From Vanilla planifolia (taxonomy: Eukaryota; Streptophyta; Magnoliopsida; Asparagales; Orchidaceae): 64,000 nt of DNA. Where the stretch lies: positions 34,424,412-34,488,411 of the forward strand of contig CM043865.1 of assembly GCA_023846275.1 (NCBI GenBank). The letters run 5' to 3'. Position 1 is the stretch's first letter; the number at the start of each line of letters is the position of its first letter. The notes under the pieces are model-generated. The model saw nothing but the letters and a program-made list of their open reading frames with translations, searched no databases and had not been told where the DNA came from. Below, piece by piece: positions 35,577-48,719 of this stretch. Position numbers and translations under genes: made by a program.

Positions 35577-38500
35577 ATGGCGACCCTTACTGGGATCAAC
35601 GCAGCTGTTAACGCGAATCCGAATAAGTCATTTGAGGTATTGCATACATCAAGCATCTGTTTTTCATCTTTTTGTATATTTTGTTGAAATATCAAACTGG
35701 TGACTAGGATATTTAGGTGGGCAAACATCAAGCTAACTGAAGACTGGACAATGAATATGCTATAATTCTTAAGGAAATTTATTCTAATTGCATCGTGTTT
35801 CGAATTTGTGAGTAAGGTTTTTTGCATCATTTTGGTGAGTAAGAAAGCAAGGTTTCATTTGAGACATATCTAAAGGAAAAAAATTTTGTTAAGTTTTGAC
35901 CTATTCCTTTTAATCTTGGTCTGTTTAGACTAATCCAAACTGAACCACTCGCTAGACAAAATCGGTTTGATTCGTGGTTTTGTCTATCTTTAATCCACTG
36001 ATTAGTGTTTTAGTGGAATCTTAATCTGTTGGGTTATTAGTATTGGTTTCAAATTGACCAATCTCTTAAAACTTTGTGAGCAATTTGTATTTTGTCAAAC
36101 ATTAGTTAGTTCTAGTTCAAAATGACAGTTGATTTGGACCAGCCATCTAAAGTAGCTGCAAAAAAAAAAAGATGTAGAATGGCAGACGCTGTGCACTTGT
36201 GCTTGTTGGTCATAATTTACTTAATTATCTCCAGCTTGCTCATTTGAAGTACTCTCCTTTTCTAGTTTGATCAATGTAGTATAGGTTGGAAACTCATATA
36301 ACCTTTAAAGCTATGCATACCTGCATAGGATGACGTGAAATGAAGAAAGCAAAGGTCTTCTTCCAATTTATCTGTGAAATATCTTAAATAAGTGCAAGAG
36401 ATATTGTCATGTACCTAAAAGGAATTTCGAATAGTTCTATATGCATTTCTGTTTTGTTTTTAGAATTTTTGGTTTTTAAAATTTTAAAATTAACTAATTA
36501 ATTATTGGAAAGCAAATTAAAAAAATGGTTAGGAACTATAACATTTGAAGACATTGAATCACCAAAGACTTTAATCTCTTAAATTTTGCAAGTAAAATAT
36601 CAAAACCTGATATCACAGTACTTATGTGTGCTTTCTAAAGCCTAACTGTGGTGACTTGGAACCTGGTGTGCTTGCTGTTTGACCACCTTGAACCAATGAA
36701 CTGCTGGGCTCACAATATGAATATCGGCAATAAGTAGTTTTGTCTTTATTAGTTTCTCAAATTGATTTATTGGCTCTTAGTTCTCTTTTCAATTTGTGGT
36801 GATTGGTATTTCTTACAGGTACATCCTCCTCCAAGTGATTCTGTGTCTAGCCTCAATTTCAGTCCAAAGGGAAATTACCTGGTGGCTACTTCTTGGGATA
36901 ATCAGGTACAAGCCATGGTAGATACTAGCTACAGATGAATTAAACCCGCTTGAAATTTTCATGCTTTGACTATTATTAGCATATTCCTCAACTTTGATCT
37001 TGCAACTTGGCAGGTAAGATGTTGGGAAATTCTAGCAGGAAGCAGTCAACCAAAGGCATCTATATCCCATGATCAGCCGGTATTGTGAATGCCTCTGTCT
37101 ACCTTATTGATGATAAGCATTTACTGTATCTTTGCAGTTAAATCCATCTTTATTCTGTTTTTACTAGTATACTGATTTTTTTCCCCTCAGGTTCTGTGCT
37201 CCACTTGGAAGGATGATGGTACAACTTTATTTTCTGGTGGTTGTGATAAGTTGGTTAAAATGTGGCCTTTAATGTCTGGTGGCCAACCCACCCAAGTGGC
37301 TGCTCATGATGCCCCAATTAAAGAAGTTGCATGGATTGAACAATTGAATTGCCTTGTTACTGGAAGCTGGGACAAAACTTTGAGGTATGTTAAGATTGAT
37401 CAAAATTTTCATGTATGCAGTAGTAGGTATAACGTTCTGCAGTGTACAATCAATTTATTTGCATGCAGTTTTTGCTAATTATGTTGGTTCAATCAGGATA
37501 ATTTCCATTTGTGTCAATGGTTATTATATTTTCATATAAGATAATTAATCGTTATTTTAATTGTTAAGGGATCTGCATCAAATAAGAGTCTAAGCTAAGC
37601 ATAATATACTCTTAGGTGGATGTCCAATAATCCAAAAATTTAACTTTGTATATACACTTATTATATATCAAGAATCTAAGATTGTTTAATCTATAATGTG
37701 AGTTTAAACTTAATTTTATTTGTATTAAAAAAATTTCTCTTTCAAGGAAGAATCCTATTTACATTATCTATCACTTTAATTTTAAAATCTTGTGATTAAT
37801 TGAGTCGAGTATCACCTCAAATATCAAGGATTTTGATGTGCTTTTCCATGCCTTTTGCATTGCTTAAGAATTACGCCAATTGTTTTTCCATGGACCGTAA
37901 AACCATGGGAGTCACTCGAATAAAGCCTAAGCAATACTACAAAAACTTTTCAACATTATCGTGTCTCAAACATGTCAAGAGTCAATCATGTAGAGTCATT
38001 GTGTGAGTTCACCAAAATGATACTCAACTATGGGAAAAAAAACACCAAAAACCATGAGAACCACCAAATGCATGCTTGTACCATTTTCTTTTCCAATCAA
38101 ACGATTAACTCTGATATCATTTATTTTAGGGAGATGCACCAAATGGGCGGTTAAGTTGGGCATAAGTTAAAAGTTTAAGCTTTAGTAATTATTTATTCAG
38201 ATCTCAACCTTATGTTCATTTTTAATGTGAAATTAAACTTAATGTTATATATATTTAATTCAGAGATGTGTTTTGTAAATGCTTTTTGTTTGGCAAATGC
38301 CAATGACTATCATGATCACTACTCATAAGTTTAAACTTTTGAATTATTGGGTGTATATCTAAGAATATATTAAATTTTTAGTATTATATTCAATTTCAGT
38401 GTGAGATTAAATTTAATCTTATAAACACGAAATACAAAGACATGTCTTTGAAAACTATGTTTTTGCTTTTGAATTTTTATTATTTTTATTTTTTTTAAAG

Positions 38501-41500
38501 AGGCGTTTCTTGATTTTATATATATATATCTATATATATCAATTAAATCTTTAGGTGGTATAATGTCTTATACTTACGAAGGATAGAGAGCTCAAAATGA
38601 GGAATTGACATTTTCTCTTTACATCGAAGATCATAAAATCTAGTTATTTTAGTATCATAATTGGCTACATTTCAATCATTTTTTAAAAGATCAATCATAG
38701 CTTAAATGATATAAATTAGCTAAATCTTTGGATACTTATGAAGGATTGAAAGCTAAAGATAAGGGTCATTTTTTCACTCCAAAAATCATTAATTCTAACT
38801 TTTTTAGTTAGATAGTTGACTACATGATTTTCTTTTTTATAAACATAGAAAATCCTGAAGTTTGTTAAAGAGCATATTGTGCTTGCAAAGTTGGGAAACA
38901 TGCCATATTTTTGTAGCTCTACAAAATCTTAGTTATAGAAGTGATTTTTTGATCCAAATGCCAAAGATAGTATGAGTCCATCTTTATACTTGCTTTGCCA
39001 CCTTCCAAGCTATTCAAAGCTTTGTTGTGGCAATTGAAGTGGAAATCCTCACCCATTGCCATTAACAAAGGCTTCACATTGTAAAAAATAGCATGTATCA
39101 CTCCCACCAAACCATCATCATAAATTAATCGTTATCGATAGCCACTTTGGAACAGGGGATACAATAAAACAAAGGTAGCATCACATGACCCTGTAAGGGT
39201 TGTGAGATTATCTCATGTGCGATGAAGGGATGCAAAGGTAGAAGGTAGTATCATGAGGATGAGGATAAGTCATAGCTTTTCTTTGCATAAATGGGCAAGA
39301 AGTTATTGCTTGCTATTTATAAATAGGGGCATTGATATTCAACATGAGCATTGCCAATGAGATAGAGGCGAAGTAACATGAATAACAACCATCCATATAT
39401 AGTGAATCTCCAACATTTAAGCTTGGCATAGACCCTTACTTTGAGTTTGCAATGTATGAAGGGGTTGTCATGATACATGCTAACTTCACAATCCACATAC
39501 ACAAGTAATTGCTTGCTAAGCCATGGCACAAACTGAGCTTGCATAGGTACTCAATATTGTACAACTGCTGTAGGATCATAATCATTTGCAATGGACTATT
39601 GATGTTGGCACTAACTCTTTTTTTTATCATCTTCAAGGTGGATATATTACTTGTATAGAATAGTTGTCAAAGTTTGTGGAATCATCATGGAAAGGATCCT
39701 CTAGGATAGAGTCCCTCCTCCCAACATGCAAAAACACACACAAATAGCTCCTCAAAGGCTCATTAGCTCCATTGATCAATAGCATTTACAAAATCAGTCA
39801 CCTTTGACAAGATTTGCAAGGTTATTCTAATAATTGTCATTTGTTTAAAAGAGTAGTGGAAAAGGATCGATGAAGTCTTTTGGGTTTTCTTTTCAACTAC
39901 ACTCCCATTCAAGTAAATCGACCTTCAAATCTTGAAGCTTCCTCTCTATACCTTAAAGATGTCAATCCATCTGACATGTATTTGTTTGATGTTAGTGACC
40001 AAAGATTGTTGTTAACACCCATGAATTTGGCCAACAACATGGCAACAAGATAGTGTCACCGTAATAGGAAGTCATGAGTACTATGAAATCCATGTCTCTT
40101 AGGCTTGCTTACTTTGCCTCAAGCAAGATTTTGTATGGAGTATCTCGCAAAACTTATACTCCAAAGGAGGATCTTATCATCCTATTAATGTTCTCTAACA
40201 TATTGGGAGGTATAACACATAATGAGCATTGAGGCAAAGAATACAATTATTCTTAGTTCTTTTGCTCAAAAGTCCATGTCTTGTTAATAAGCATTCTTTG
40301 TATTTTTCTTAAAATAAGCTTACTAAAACGTTGGAAGATTTCTAAAGTTTCACATTTTGTCATGAGTTTTCAAGGTATGGCCTCATGATTACCATAAAGG
40401 TACCAGTTGACTAATAAGATGTCAGAGCAATGTGAAGGATATCGTCAATAAATAGAAGTTGTGTGAATGTTGGCCATTTGATGATAGCCTGATCTCCAAG
40501 GTAGAGATCCATCTCTATTTGGTTTTGAATAAATAGGGAAAGAAGCTTTAATCATAGCATGAAGAGATAATGGGAGAGTGGTATCTTTACATAATATCAC
40601 ATATAATTAGTGTTCAATTAATATTCTTGTCATTGATCCATAAGTAACAACATTGTGCCTATGATAAACTTGGATTAAACTTATTAAACATGACAGAAGA
40701 CTTGTAGAGTTTCACCTTTTGTTCTAAGGTTGCATGGTAAGAGTTAATTATCTTCCTAAGGACATCAATTACCTGACAACTTCTTGAAGCATTAAGAAGG
40801 ATATCATTGACAAATAGATATGAGAGTGATGATCCATTTGACAACACTTGATCACTCAGGAAGGGTTAATCTCTATCTAGTGTTGAGTAAATATAGAAAA
40901 GTCCTCCAAGTATAGAATGAAGAGATAATAAAAAGGTGGGTTCCCTTAGATAAGGTTAAATGTGACTTGAATATAGTCTCTTTTCTTATAATTGTCTAGA
41001 AAAATGTCATGCTATTTAGACACTTGAAAATTTAATCTTGTTATTATGAAAGGTAACATAATTACTCAATTTTATTGTCTAAAGGGTATACCATCTATTG
41101 TGGTCATAGGCATCCTTCATGTAGCCTTAACTATCTCTAGTATGGAAGAAGTCTTTGAAGTCATCAACCTATAAATCATATCTTATACCAATGTGTAATT
41201 GTTTTGTGATATGCTTTCTTGAGATGGAAGCCCATTTCTTAACTATAATAAGGGCTTCCAAATAATAGTTTAATATAGAAATCAAGATTTTTTCAATCAT
41301 CTTGTAGATTTTGTTGCAAAGGCTAATGGGCATAAACTGGCTAAACTGATTGGTTTTTTTCACATTGGGAATAAGGACTACTAATATAATCTTCCACTTA
41401 TGCATCTCCTAGCCATCTCCAAAAGAGTAAATATAACTTTGGTAGTATTGATGTTACTAATCCTCTAATAGTCCTCGAAGAAAGAATTAGTGATGTCATC

Positions 41501-44500
41501 TAGCTTTAATGCTCTCCATCCCTACCACCCAAAATGCACACGCATACTCCCTTATACAAAGAATGTAGCCTAATGGACCTCCTTAGTTGTAAAAAAAATG
41601 AGTTGGCTACCATGTTTTTTAAAAGATGATTGACTTCAAGATAAGCCTCCAATGGGCATGGAAGAATTCGCGAAGCATATTACCTATGGTATTGTCTCAT
41701 TCAACTTGTCCCTCCTTCAAACTAGTGGGATGAGTATGTTGCTCCTCTTTTTGGAAGCACCAAAGTGGTTAAAAATGTTAGTGTTCATATCCCTTTGTGA
41801 GACCCAATAAACGTCGTCGCACTATAATTACCAATCCTTAAATCTTAGATGATATGGTGTTGAGGTCTTGGATACACTACATTAGTTTATGGTGATCCTT
41901 TAGTGTGATTATCTTCATCCATGTCACTCTACAATTGCATCACCCTCTCCAACTTTTGGGTCTTATTGAAAAAGTCACCAATGACTTTGTTACTCCAAGC
42001 ATATGTGTGTCCAAAGAGTCTTTGGCTCACTTATGGTTTGAGTATAGATGTGGGAACTCCCTTAGTAAGACAACATCAATGGTCCTCCAAAATATGGAAA
42101 GACTTTTTATGGGTAGGCCAAACATCCTTAAACTTCAAGCTGCCCCTTGTGGCGAAAAGTCTTGTCCATTATTGGAAAGCAAAAATGGACAACAATTGGA
42201 AGCAACTTAGCCCATATGATGTGCAACAAAGCCCAAGAAGTGCATCAAAACCATTGGGTTCATAAGGTCTCTGTCCATTCTCTTCCAATAGTGCAAAGCT
42301 GGCAGTGCTGATTCTGCTTTATGACATGGTATTGTAAGATTGTTCAAATGACACTCCAAAATATTTAATGTGATGTTCAGATTTTCACTGTTTTGTGAAA
42401 AACTACTTGATGTTGTTTGCATGCATGTAGTTGAGGTTGACTAATAGTACAAGAAGTTTCAATTTGATATTTATATCTATGCTATCCATGGTTTCTTTGG
42501 GTGACATTGTCTGTTGTCATTGTATGTTATTATCAAATTCTATGACAACTTGGTTTCCATTGGGCTGTTCAAAATTTGGGGGCTATTTTTTTTCCTACTT
42601 ATTGCTCACAAGATATTTGGCATAATGCCTTACCATTGTTGTTAGTATTTTTGTTAAATTTGTTTTTCTTGTTACTATTACTATTGTTGTTCATTTTTTA
42701 GTTGATGTATGCAAAGATCATTATGGCCTTTGTTATTGCCTAAATAGGTACTGGGATACAAGGCAAGCACAGCCAGTTCACACTCAGCAACTTCCTGAGA
42801 GATGCTATGCTCTAACTGTGCGGTATCCTTTGATGGTCGTTGGCACTGCTGACAGAAATCTGATTGTTTTTAATTTGCAAAACCCTCAGGTAAATTTGTT
42901 AATTTACTAAAGTTATTGTTTTATGAAGAATCATTCGGGCAACCTCACTCTATCATTTCCTATTGCTAGAAATGTTAGGATTACCTTAATATTTGCTCTG
43001 GTATTTTTTATAAAAGTAATTCTTTAAAACATTGCCATTGTTTTTCCCTCCATTATTTTTATGTGTGCCGTCTTGATTAAGATTGAAAACGTTGTTCTAT
43101 GTTCCAGCAAGAATGTTACAATCCTGAAATAGCTTCTAAGGGTGTTCCCATTCAATATTTTCTTTTTTTATATAGGTGGAATCTAACCTTTTACTTTTTC
43201 TATAGACGGAGTTTAAGAGGATTTTATCTCCACTCAAGTATCAAACAAGATGTCTTGCTGCGTTCCCTGATCAACAAGGATTTTTGGTAAATTTGCTAAT
43301 TGCGTTACTTTCCCATTTTGTACTTGTTCTAATGAATTGAGTTCTTAGTATTCTTATGGCGTCATTTTTTATTGTTTCTTTAGTTTGTTTTGTCAAGCAT
43401 GCTATTTGAGTATAGTAGAATTGAGTTATATCCAAGCGCATTAATTATTGTAACTATGGGTACCTGAGAAGTGTTTTATTGTCGAAAAGCAATGAAGCAG
43501 GTGCCACGTTTAATTAGTAGTGAAGACTTCGAAATAGTATGATGACTCTTAAAGATGCTCTTTTGTTAGTGATTTCCTTTTTGGTTTATGGTGGAGCAAT
43601 TTTTTTTTGGGTTTGTGATGATGGGAAATGAGTGCATGTGTAAAGAGGTTGGAGTAGCTCCCTAGGAAGAAAAATCAAAGAGCATAAACAAAGATGCTTT
43701 AAACATTTCGAGTTAGTTTGGAAACCTCGTTAAGGAGATGAAAATTGATGGAATTTTTCCATTTCATTAATGGAAGTGGAAGGCCAAAAAGATATTATGA
43801 GATTGAATGGAAGGATCTTACACACAAGGAGGTTAATAAGGAGTTCGTGCTAATTCTGGATGCTAGAGCTTCGTTTGTTGTTAATTCTTCATTACTATGT
43901 CTTGTGAGACCTGTAGCTTAAGTAAGTTTTGGCATATGCTCTGTTAGCTTGATAAAAAATGTTTCCAGAAGTTCTCATGTTTTCATATGCTCCTTACCTT
44001 GTAGTGTCAAGAGTTTTTTTCAACATTTAAAGAAACTAAAACTAGAGTAGTGCTTTCTTTAATTTTATTGCAGGTTGGTTCAATTGAGGGGAGAGTGGGT
44101 GTACACCATCTAGATGATGCGCAACAAAGCAAAAATTTTACATTCAAATGTCATAGGGAAGGCAATGAAATATATTCAGTGAATTCCTTAAATTTCCATC
44201 CTGTAAGAACCCCTCTAACATACTGTTCGGTTTGTGTGGTTTGTTTTTGTGTAATTGTTTCTTACGTTCTAAAGTAAAGATAATGATTCTTCTCATATGT
44301 TCTAGTTTGCTAGGACTTATTAAATTGTAGAAATATATCTCATATTTGTTGCTTATTTTAGGCAAACCTCTTGAGTATTTGAAATAGGAAGCTTAGTCAT
44401 GTGTTTTATTAAAATAATATTTAGTTTTTTTTTGTTTCATCATCATAATGTTACACAGCAGATTAGATATTGAAATGTCTTTGCCTTTTTATGCCTCCAA

Positions 44501-47500
44501 TAAAACCATGACTTTTACAATGCGAGTTGAAAAGCAGATAGGTCCTCTTCCTCCTATGATTTGTTTGGCTCACATACAGCGAGAACAGAAGACGTGAAGT
44601 GATATGAAGAGTCTCAATACTTGCAGGCAAGTTAAGTGGATTTATGAGTCCCAGAAGGGCAGAAAGAATAGGGGGATGCCAGAGAAATTGAAATTATTGG
44701 GGTGAGTAGGCCATAGAGGCAAAGCAAGGACAAAAAGGAGAGTGCATCATGAGAGTGTTGAGAAGCTGATTTAAATGAAGGCATGATGACTATGGATGAG
44801 TTGACTTCTGCATTATTTCAGAGAAGAATATGAATTGAAAAGGGCTATTATAGAAGTTTAACTAAAATAACAAGAAGCTACGTTAGAGCAGCCATTTCCA
44901 ATATTATCTGCAACTTTAATGAAACATGTGAACTTATCTCTCTATTTTGCAACCTTAAGGGATCTTCCTACAATGAATACCAGACAAAAGGTACCTATCT
45001 GATATGTACCCCTACTTATTAGTGAGATTATGTGGACTCTTACTGCCCTACTTGCAAATTGCATGTGCTATTCTTGAGTTGTGAATTAAATCTTAATGTG
45101 AAATATGGCCCAGAATGCAAGCGAAAGATTTGGTGTAAAGCTGATAGTAGTTGAGTTCACAAGTTCATTTCACACTTTTAAGTTTGTTGTGACCATTTCA
45201 ATCTCAATTAAAAATGGATTACCATTTGAATTAAGCTACGTGGATTAATGGAAATTGGAAGTTTCATGCTCTCTTGGTTTTATATTTGCTTATGTAATGC
45301 TAATTTGTAATTCAATTCCTTGAACCAAAGTAGCTGAGATTATCAATAGACTATTACTGTGTCGCAAAGCTAATAAAGGAAAAATGAAATATAGAAATTA
45401 ATTGAATCCAAGGAATTATTTGATGTTAATTTGCAGAACTTCATAGACAAATTTCTACTCGCGATGTGGAACCTACTGCCGAGCAATGATAAGTATATAA
45501 TTTTATTTCACCACCAAGTATTTGTTTTTGAAGTTTGTGTCTTGTTTATAGAATGCTATCAAAGTAGAAGATTCAGTCTTATAGCTCTAAAAATGATATC
45601 TTTTTACTGTGCATATTGTAGTCCTTGTCCTTTGCACATTCTCAGGCTTCCAGGATCCAGAGAAATAGCATCGTAGCTATCTTTACCAATCTTAGGGAAA
45701 AAAAAATTAAGCTGATATTCCATTAAAGAATAATGAAAATCAATTAGTGATAAAGTTTGGTGCCATATTCCTGGTGATGTTACCTGGTGTGGCTGTTCCG
45801 TAGGTCCACCATGCTCAGGAAGAGCTCTCACAAGTGTGCATTCACAGTTTTGTGATGGTGCAAGCAATCAAACCTTTTTCTATTCGTGAGCAAAGCAAGG
45901 ATTCTCAAGCTAAAAATTCTATTATAAATTTTTGCATTTTTTTAGCTCTTTAATTTTTTTTTATTTCTTTTATTTATAATTGCTTAATCAGATAATGATT
46001 TGGCCACCTTTTCAGGTGTGTATTGTCATGACCATAGTCTTCTTTTCTTGTTGGTGGTTCGTATTTCTGAGTATTTTTTTGTTCTTTTTGTTTTCCTAGT
46101 CAGCTTTGTTATTCTGGGTTGGGACCATTTACTTGAGCGTGTTTATTTTAGATCTTTTCTTCTTATAATTGTTCTTAATAGGACATCACATGGCCAAACA
46201 AAATGAATTTTTTCCATCAAGTATTTCACGGAAGTGCATCATTGTCATATCATCATTTCTGTACGAGGAACTGACAGTTAATCTTACCTTTTCTCTCTTG
46301 TCATGATATGGTTGCTGTAGGTACATCATACATTTGCTACGGCAGGATCTGATGGCGCTTTCAACTTCTGGGATAAGGATAGCAAACAAAGGCTAAAGGT
46401 ATGCTTATAAGCACGAGGCATTGCTCATCTTGCAGCGAACATTTTATCCAGTTGTGGTACTTGGTTAAAATGAAAATATTAAGAGTTTCTCCAACTTGTT
46501 TCTTTGCCTCTTTCTTTTTTGTTTGCTGCCTTATTGAAAGACATCAGGAGATGTGAATTCCACTATTTTCTATGGTTTCCATCATTCCTAAACCTAGGCA
46601 TGCAGGAGCTTTTTGTGTACTGAGCTAGCTTTGTTTTTGCTTGAATACTTCTTTTTGTTTATTCCCTTATTGTTGCTTTGCCGTATGGAATTGATGTTAG
46701 AGGATTCTTGTGCAACTGCCTGGCCTTTTTAATTTCACGTTTTCTTTCTAGATATCCTTGTGATAATTTTCTCCCCCTTTCTTTATTCCTTGTGTTGAAG
46801 TGGGAGTTAAAACTTATTCTCTTAATGCATAATTTAGAATATTTAATTAATTAATTAGGGTTTCTGGTTTTGTTCCTATGACCTAATTTATAGGAAGCTT
46901 CAGTAGAAATATGAACTTAGATGTTAGTCCTATGTAGCTGAAAGTCAGCTCGCAACACAAAGTGCTCTGTAAGGTAAGTTTAATGAAATCAGTTAAGCTC
47001 ACTAACTGTAATGAATTTAATTGAATCATTGCCATGAGATTGGAATTGTCATATGCTGGTAGAGAGAATGTAGATTTTTAAGTTGCTATGGAGATTATGC
47101 ATGGTTGCTTTGCTGTGGTTACCTGCAACTTTCTGTGCTTCAAATGGAAGTTCTTTGATGGAGGATGATAATGTCTCATATTTTAACTGTTGTCTAAATC
47201 TTTTCCAGGCAATGTCTAGATGCCCCCTTCCTATTCCTTGTAGTACTTTCAACCAAGATGGATCAATATTTGCGTATGCAGTGAGTGTTACTTATCTTTG
47301 TTCTTCATGTTTCACTTCAACCCTACTTCAGAGATAACACATTGTTTCAATGTTGTTTTAAATATCATCATTCGATCATTCCCTTTTTTTAATACAAAAA
47401 TTATCATAGTATGCTTGAACTCGGCTTTTCTTATAGAATTGTCATTTCAGAATTTTATCAGCCTTCAGCAGCAATGCATTTTTTTTTAGTTTCTTTCTTG

Positions 47501-48472
47501 TGTGTTGCTTTGATATCATGTGCAAGTTTTTGGAACTTTAGTATCTTGGATTCTTGATACATTTTTCATTTCATTTCGGTATGATAGAGGACCATCGAGA
47601 ACTCTTCTCAATGGTACTACTTGATAACCTCAAGGATTCTAATATTACCACACATTTCTTGTGGTGGAGCTACCTTTTAAGTATCCTCTCACTCTGTTTT
47701 GATGTAGTTCTCCAAATGGATTTACATTGTAATTTTGGTAGAAGAGTTCACATAGGATTCATCACTATGTTTTCAAAACAAAAAACAAAAAACTCAATTA
47801 TAATCCAATTTCTATAATTTGTCTTTATATATTTATTTTATTTTAAAAATCCAATTTCTATAATTATAATACCTTTTATGTACCCTCTCACTCTGTTTTG
47901 ATGTAGTTCTCCAAATGGATTTATGTTGTAATTTTGGTAGAAGACTTCACATAGGATTCATCATTATGTTTTCAAAACAAAAAACAAAAAAAAACTCAAT
48001 TATAATCCAATTTCTATAATTTGTTTTTATACATTTATTTTATTTTAAAAATCATGTTCTGCGACTCATTCTTATCTCACCAACATCACTTGCATTCCCA
48101 CCTCACCAATCTAATTCCTAAAGGATTTGGATTTATATTATTCATTGATACTATCATAATGCATTATAATCACGTAGGTGTGCTACGATTGGAGCAAGGG
48201 CGCAGAAAATCATAATCCTGCGACAGCAAAGACATACATCTATCTTCATACTCCGCAGGTTGTCTATCTTTCAAAATGCTCTCATTCCAAATTAGTAGTT
48301 TTGCTAAAACCTTTGCTTGTTGTTTTGATAACACTTCTCTGTGTCTAATCATTAACATAATTTTGAGATGATTCTTCTAAGAAGTTTTGTACAAAATGGC
48401 ACTTATGTTGTATGGCTGCAGGAATCTGAGGTTAAGGGAAAACCACGCATAGGTACCACTGGGCGTAAGTGA
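35577..48472 (+). CDS. RAE1: RAE1, WD40-repeat mRNA-export nucleoporin, 11 exons
   Basis: RAE1 is a beta-propeller protein at the nuclear pore that binds Nup98-type GLEBS segments in mRNA export and mitotic spindle control. Exons: 35577-35636, 36819-36905, 37014-37079, 37191-37384, 42748-42889, 43206-43286, 44074-44202, 46321-46398, 47209-47280, 48178-48258, 48422-48472. They total 1041 nt, giving 346 residues against about 349 in Arabidopsis as remembered, all GT-AG and in phase. Diagnostic segments include NPNKSFEV near the N-terminus, VATSWDNQVRCWE, GGCDKLVKMWPL, TGSWDKTLRYWDTRQ, VVGTADRNLIVFNLQNPQ, GSIEGRVGVHHLDD, TAGSDGAFNFWDKDSKQRL and CYDWSKGAENHNPATAK near the C-terminus. No frameshift or missing blade is seen. 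The AAAGAAATGGCG start context is strong. Intron 4 (5.36 kb) holds transposon remnants, and intron 9 holds a tandem duplication. Confidence 0.97.
37566..38440 (+). repeat. Three diverged direct repeats in RAE1 intron 4, possible TRIM element
   Basis: Copy 1 begins near 37566 (GGGATCTGCATCAAATAAG) and copy 2 near 38131 (GGGAGATGCACCAAATGGG). Both run on to an AATGTGA-TTAAACTTAAT core (about 37697 and 38225). A third partial copy (about 38345-38440) has GTGTGAGATTAAATTTAAT and then AAGACATGTCTTTG. The first two are about 560 bases apart, with sequence between them that does not code for reverse transcriptase. That fits a terminal-repeat retrotransposon in miniature plus a solo copy. The family is not identified. 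Confidence 0.45.
38900..42000 (-). mobile_element. Degenerate LINE in RAE1 intron 4, antisense to the host gene
   Basis: Minus-strand frames match L1-type plant reverse transcriptase. From 41405 down to 41169 the frame shows LIPNVKKTNQFSQFMPISLC, then NKIYKMIEKIL, then RKHITKQLHIG, corresponding to LIPK-----F-PISLCN--YKII-K-L and the GR-I-DN-L motif. At 40847-40659 SYLFVNDILL corresponds to LLFADD, with the catalytic Ala-Asp changed to Val-Asn. A second diverged copy of that block (LLFIDDIL, about 40470-40440) follows. There are many stops, so the element is dead. Outer limits are approximate, and I see no convincing endonuclease domain or poly(A) tail. Confidence 0.75.
40325..40985 (-). repeat. 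Tandemly duplicated reverse-transcriptase palm block within the LINE
   Basis: Two diverged direct copies are offset by about 362 bases. GGATATCGTCAATAAATAG at 40437 pairs with GGATATCATTGACAAATAG at 40799. The homology continues on both sides: TTTCACATTTTGT against TTTCACCTTTTGT, and GAAGAGATAATGGGAGAG against GAAGAGATAATAAAAAGG. On the minus strand both encode the active-site region (LLFIDDIL and YLFVNDIL). This could be a tandem duplication or two overlapping insertions of related LINEs. Confidence 0.65.
47672..48053 (+). repeat. Tandem duplication of about 180 bp in RAE1 intron 9
   Basis: Copy 1 (47672-47851) and copy 2 (47871-48053) are nearly identical. Both run from ACCTTTTA-GTA-CCTCTCACTC through GTTTTCAAAACAAAAAAC to TATTTTATTTTAAAAATC. 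They are separated by a 19-base spacer that repeats an internal CAATTTCTATAATT word. Copy 2 ends about 125 bases before the acceptor of exon 10. High similarity indicates a recent event. The splice sites are unaffected. Confidence 0.92.
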
Positions 48473-48710
48473 ACAAGTAGGAGCTGAAGACCTAAACCAT
48501 GGATGTTCTCATGTAGTGCTTTACTTCTTGTTTGGTGAGTTCACGAATGCCTTCTTTTAAGCTTATATATTTCAGATAGTCAAATGCTCTTACGTTGTTA
48601 ACCTGTGGAAAATAGAGATAGAAATAGTTGCATCATTCTGTTGTCTTTCTTTTGTGGATCTTTCTGTAAGATATATTACGTCTTGTGGCATTTTGTCTTG
48701 TATCTTGCTA

Positions 48711-48716
48711 AATAAA
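48711..48716 (+). terminator. Candidate polyadenylation signal of RAE1
   Basis: AATAAA lies about 240 bases after the RAE1 stop codon, a normal distance for a plant 3' untranslated region. Confidence 0.45.
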
Positions 48717-48719
48717 ATC

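Noticed and set aside
41905..42422. Overlapping ORFs of about 70-114 codons on both strands in RAE1 intron 4
   Set aside because: No motif is visible. They probably sit in upstream LINE or other repeat debris and are not supported as genes.
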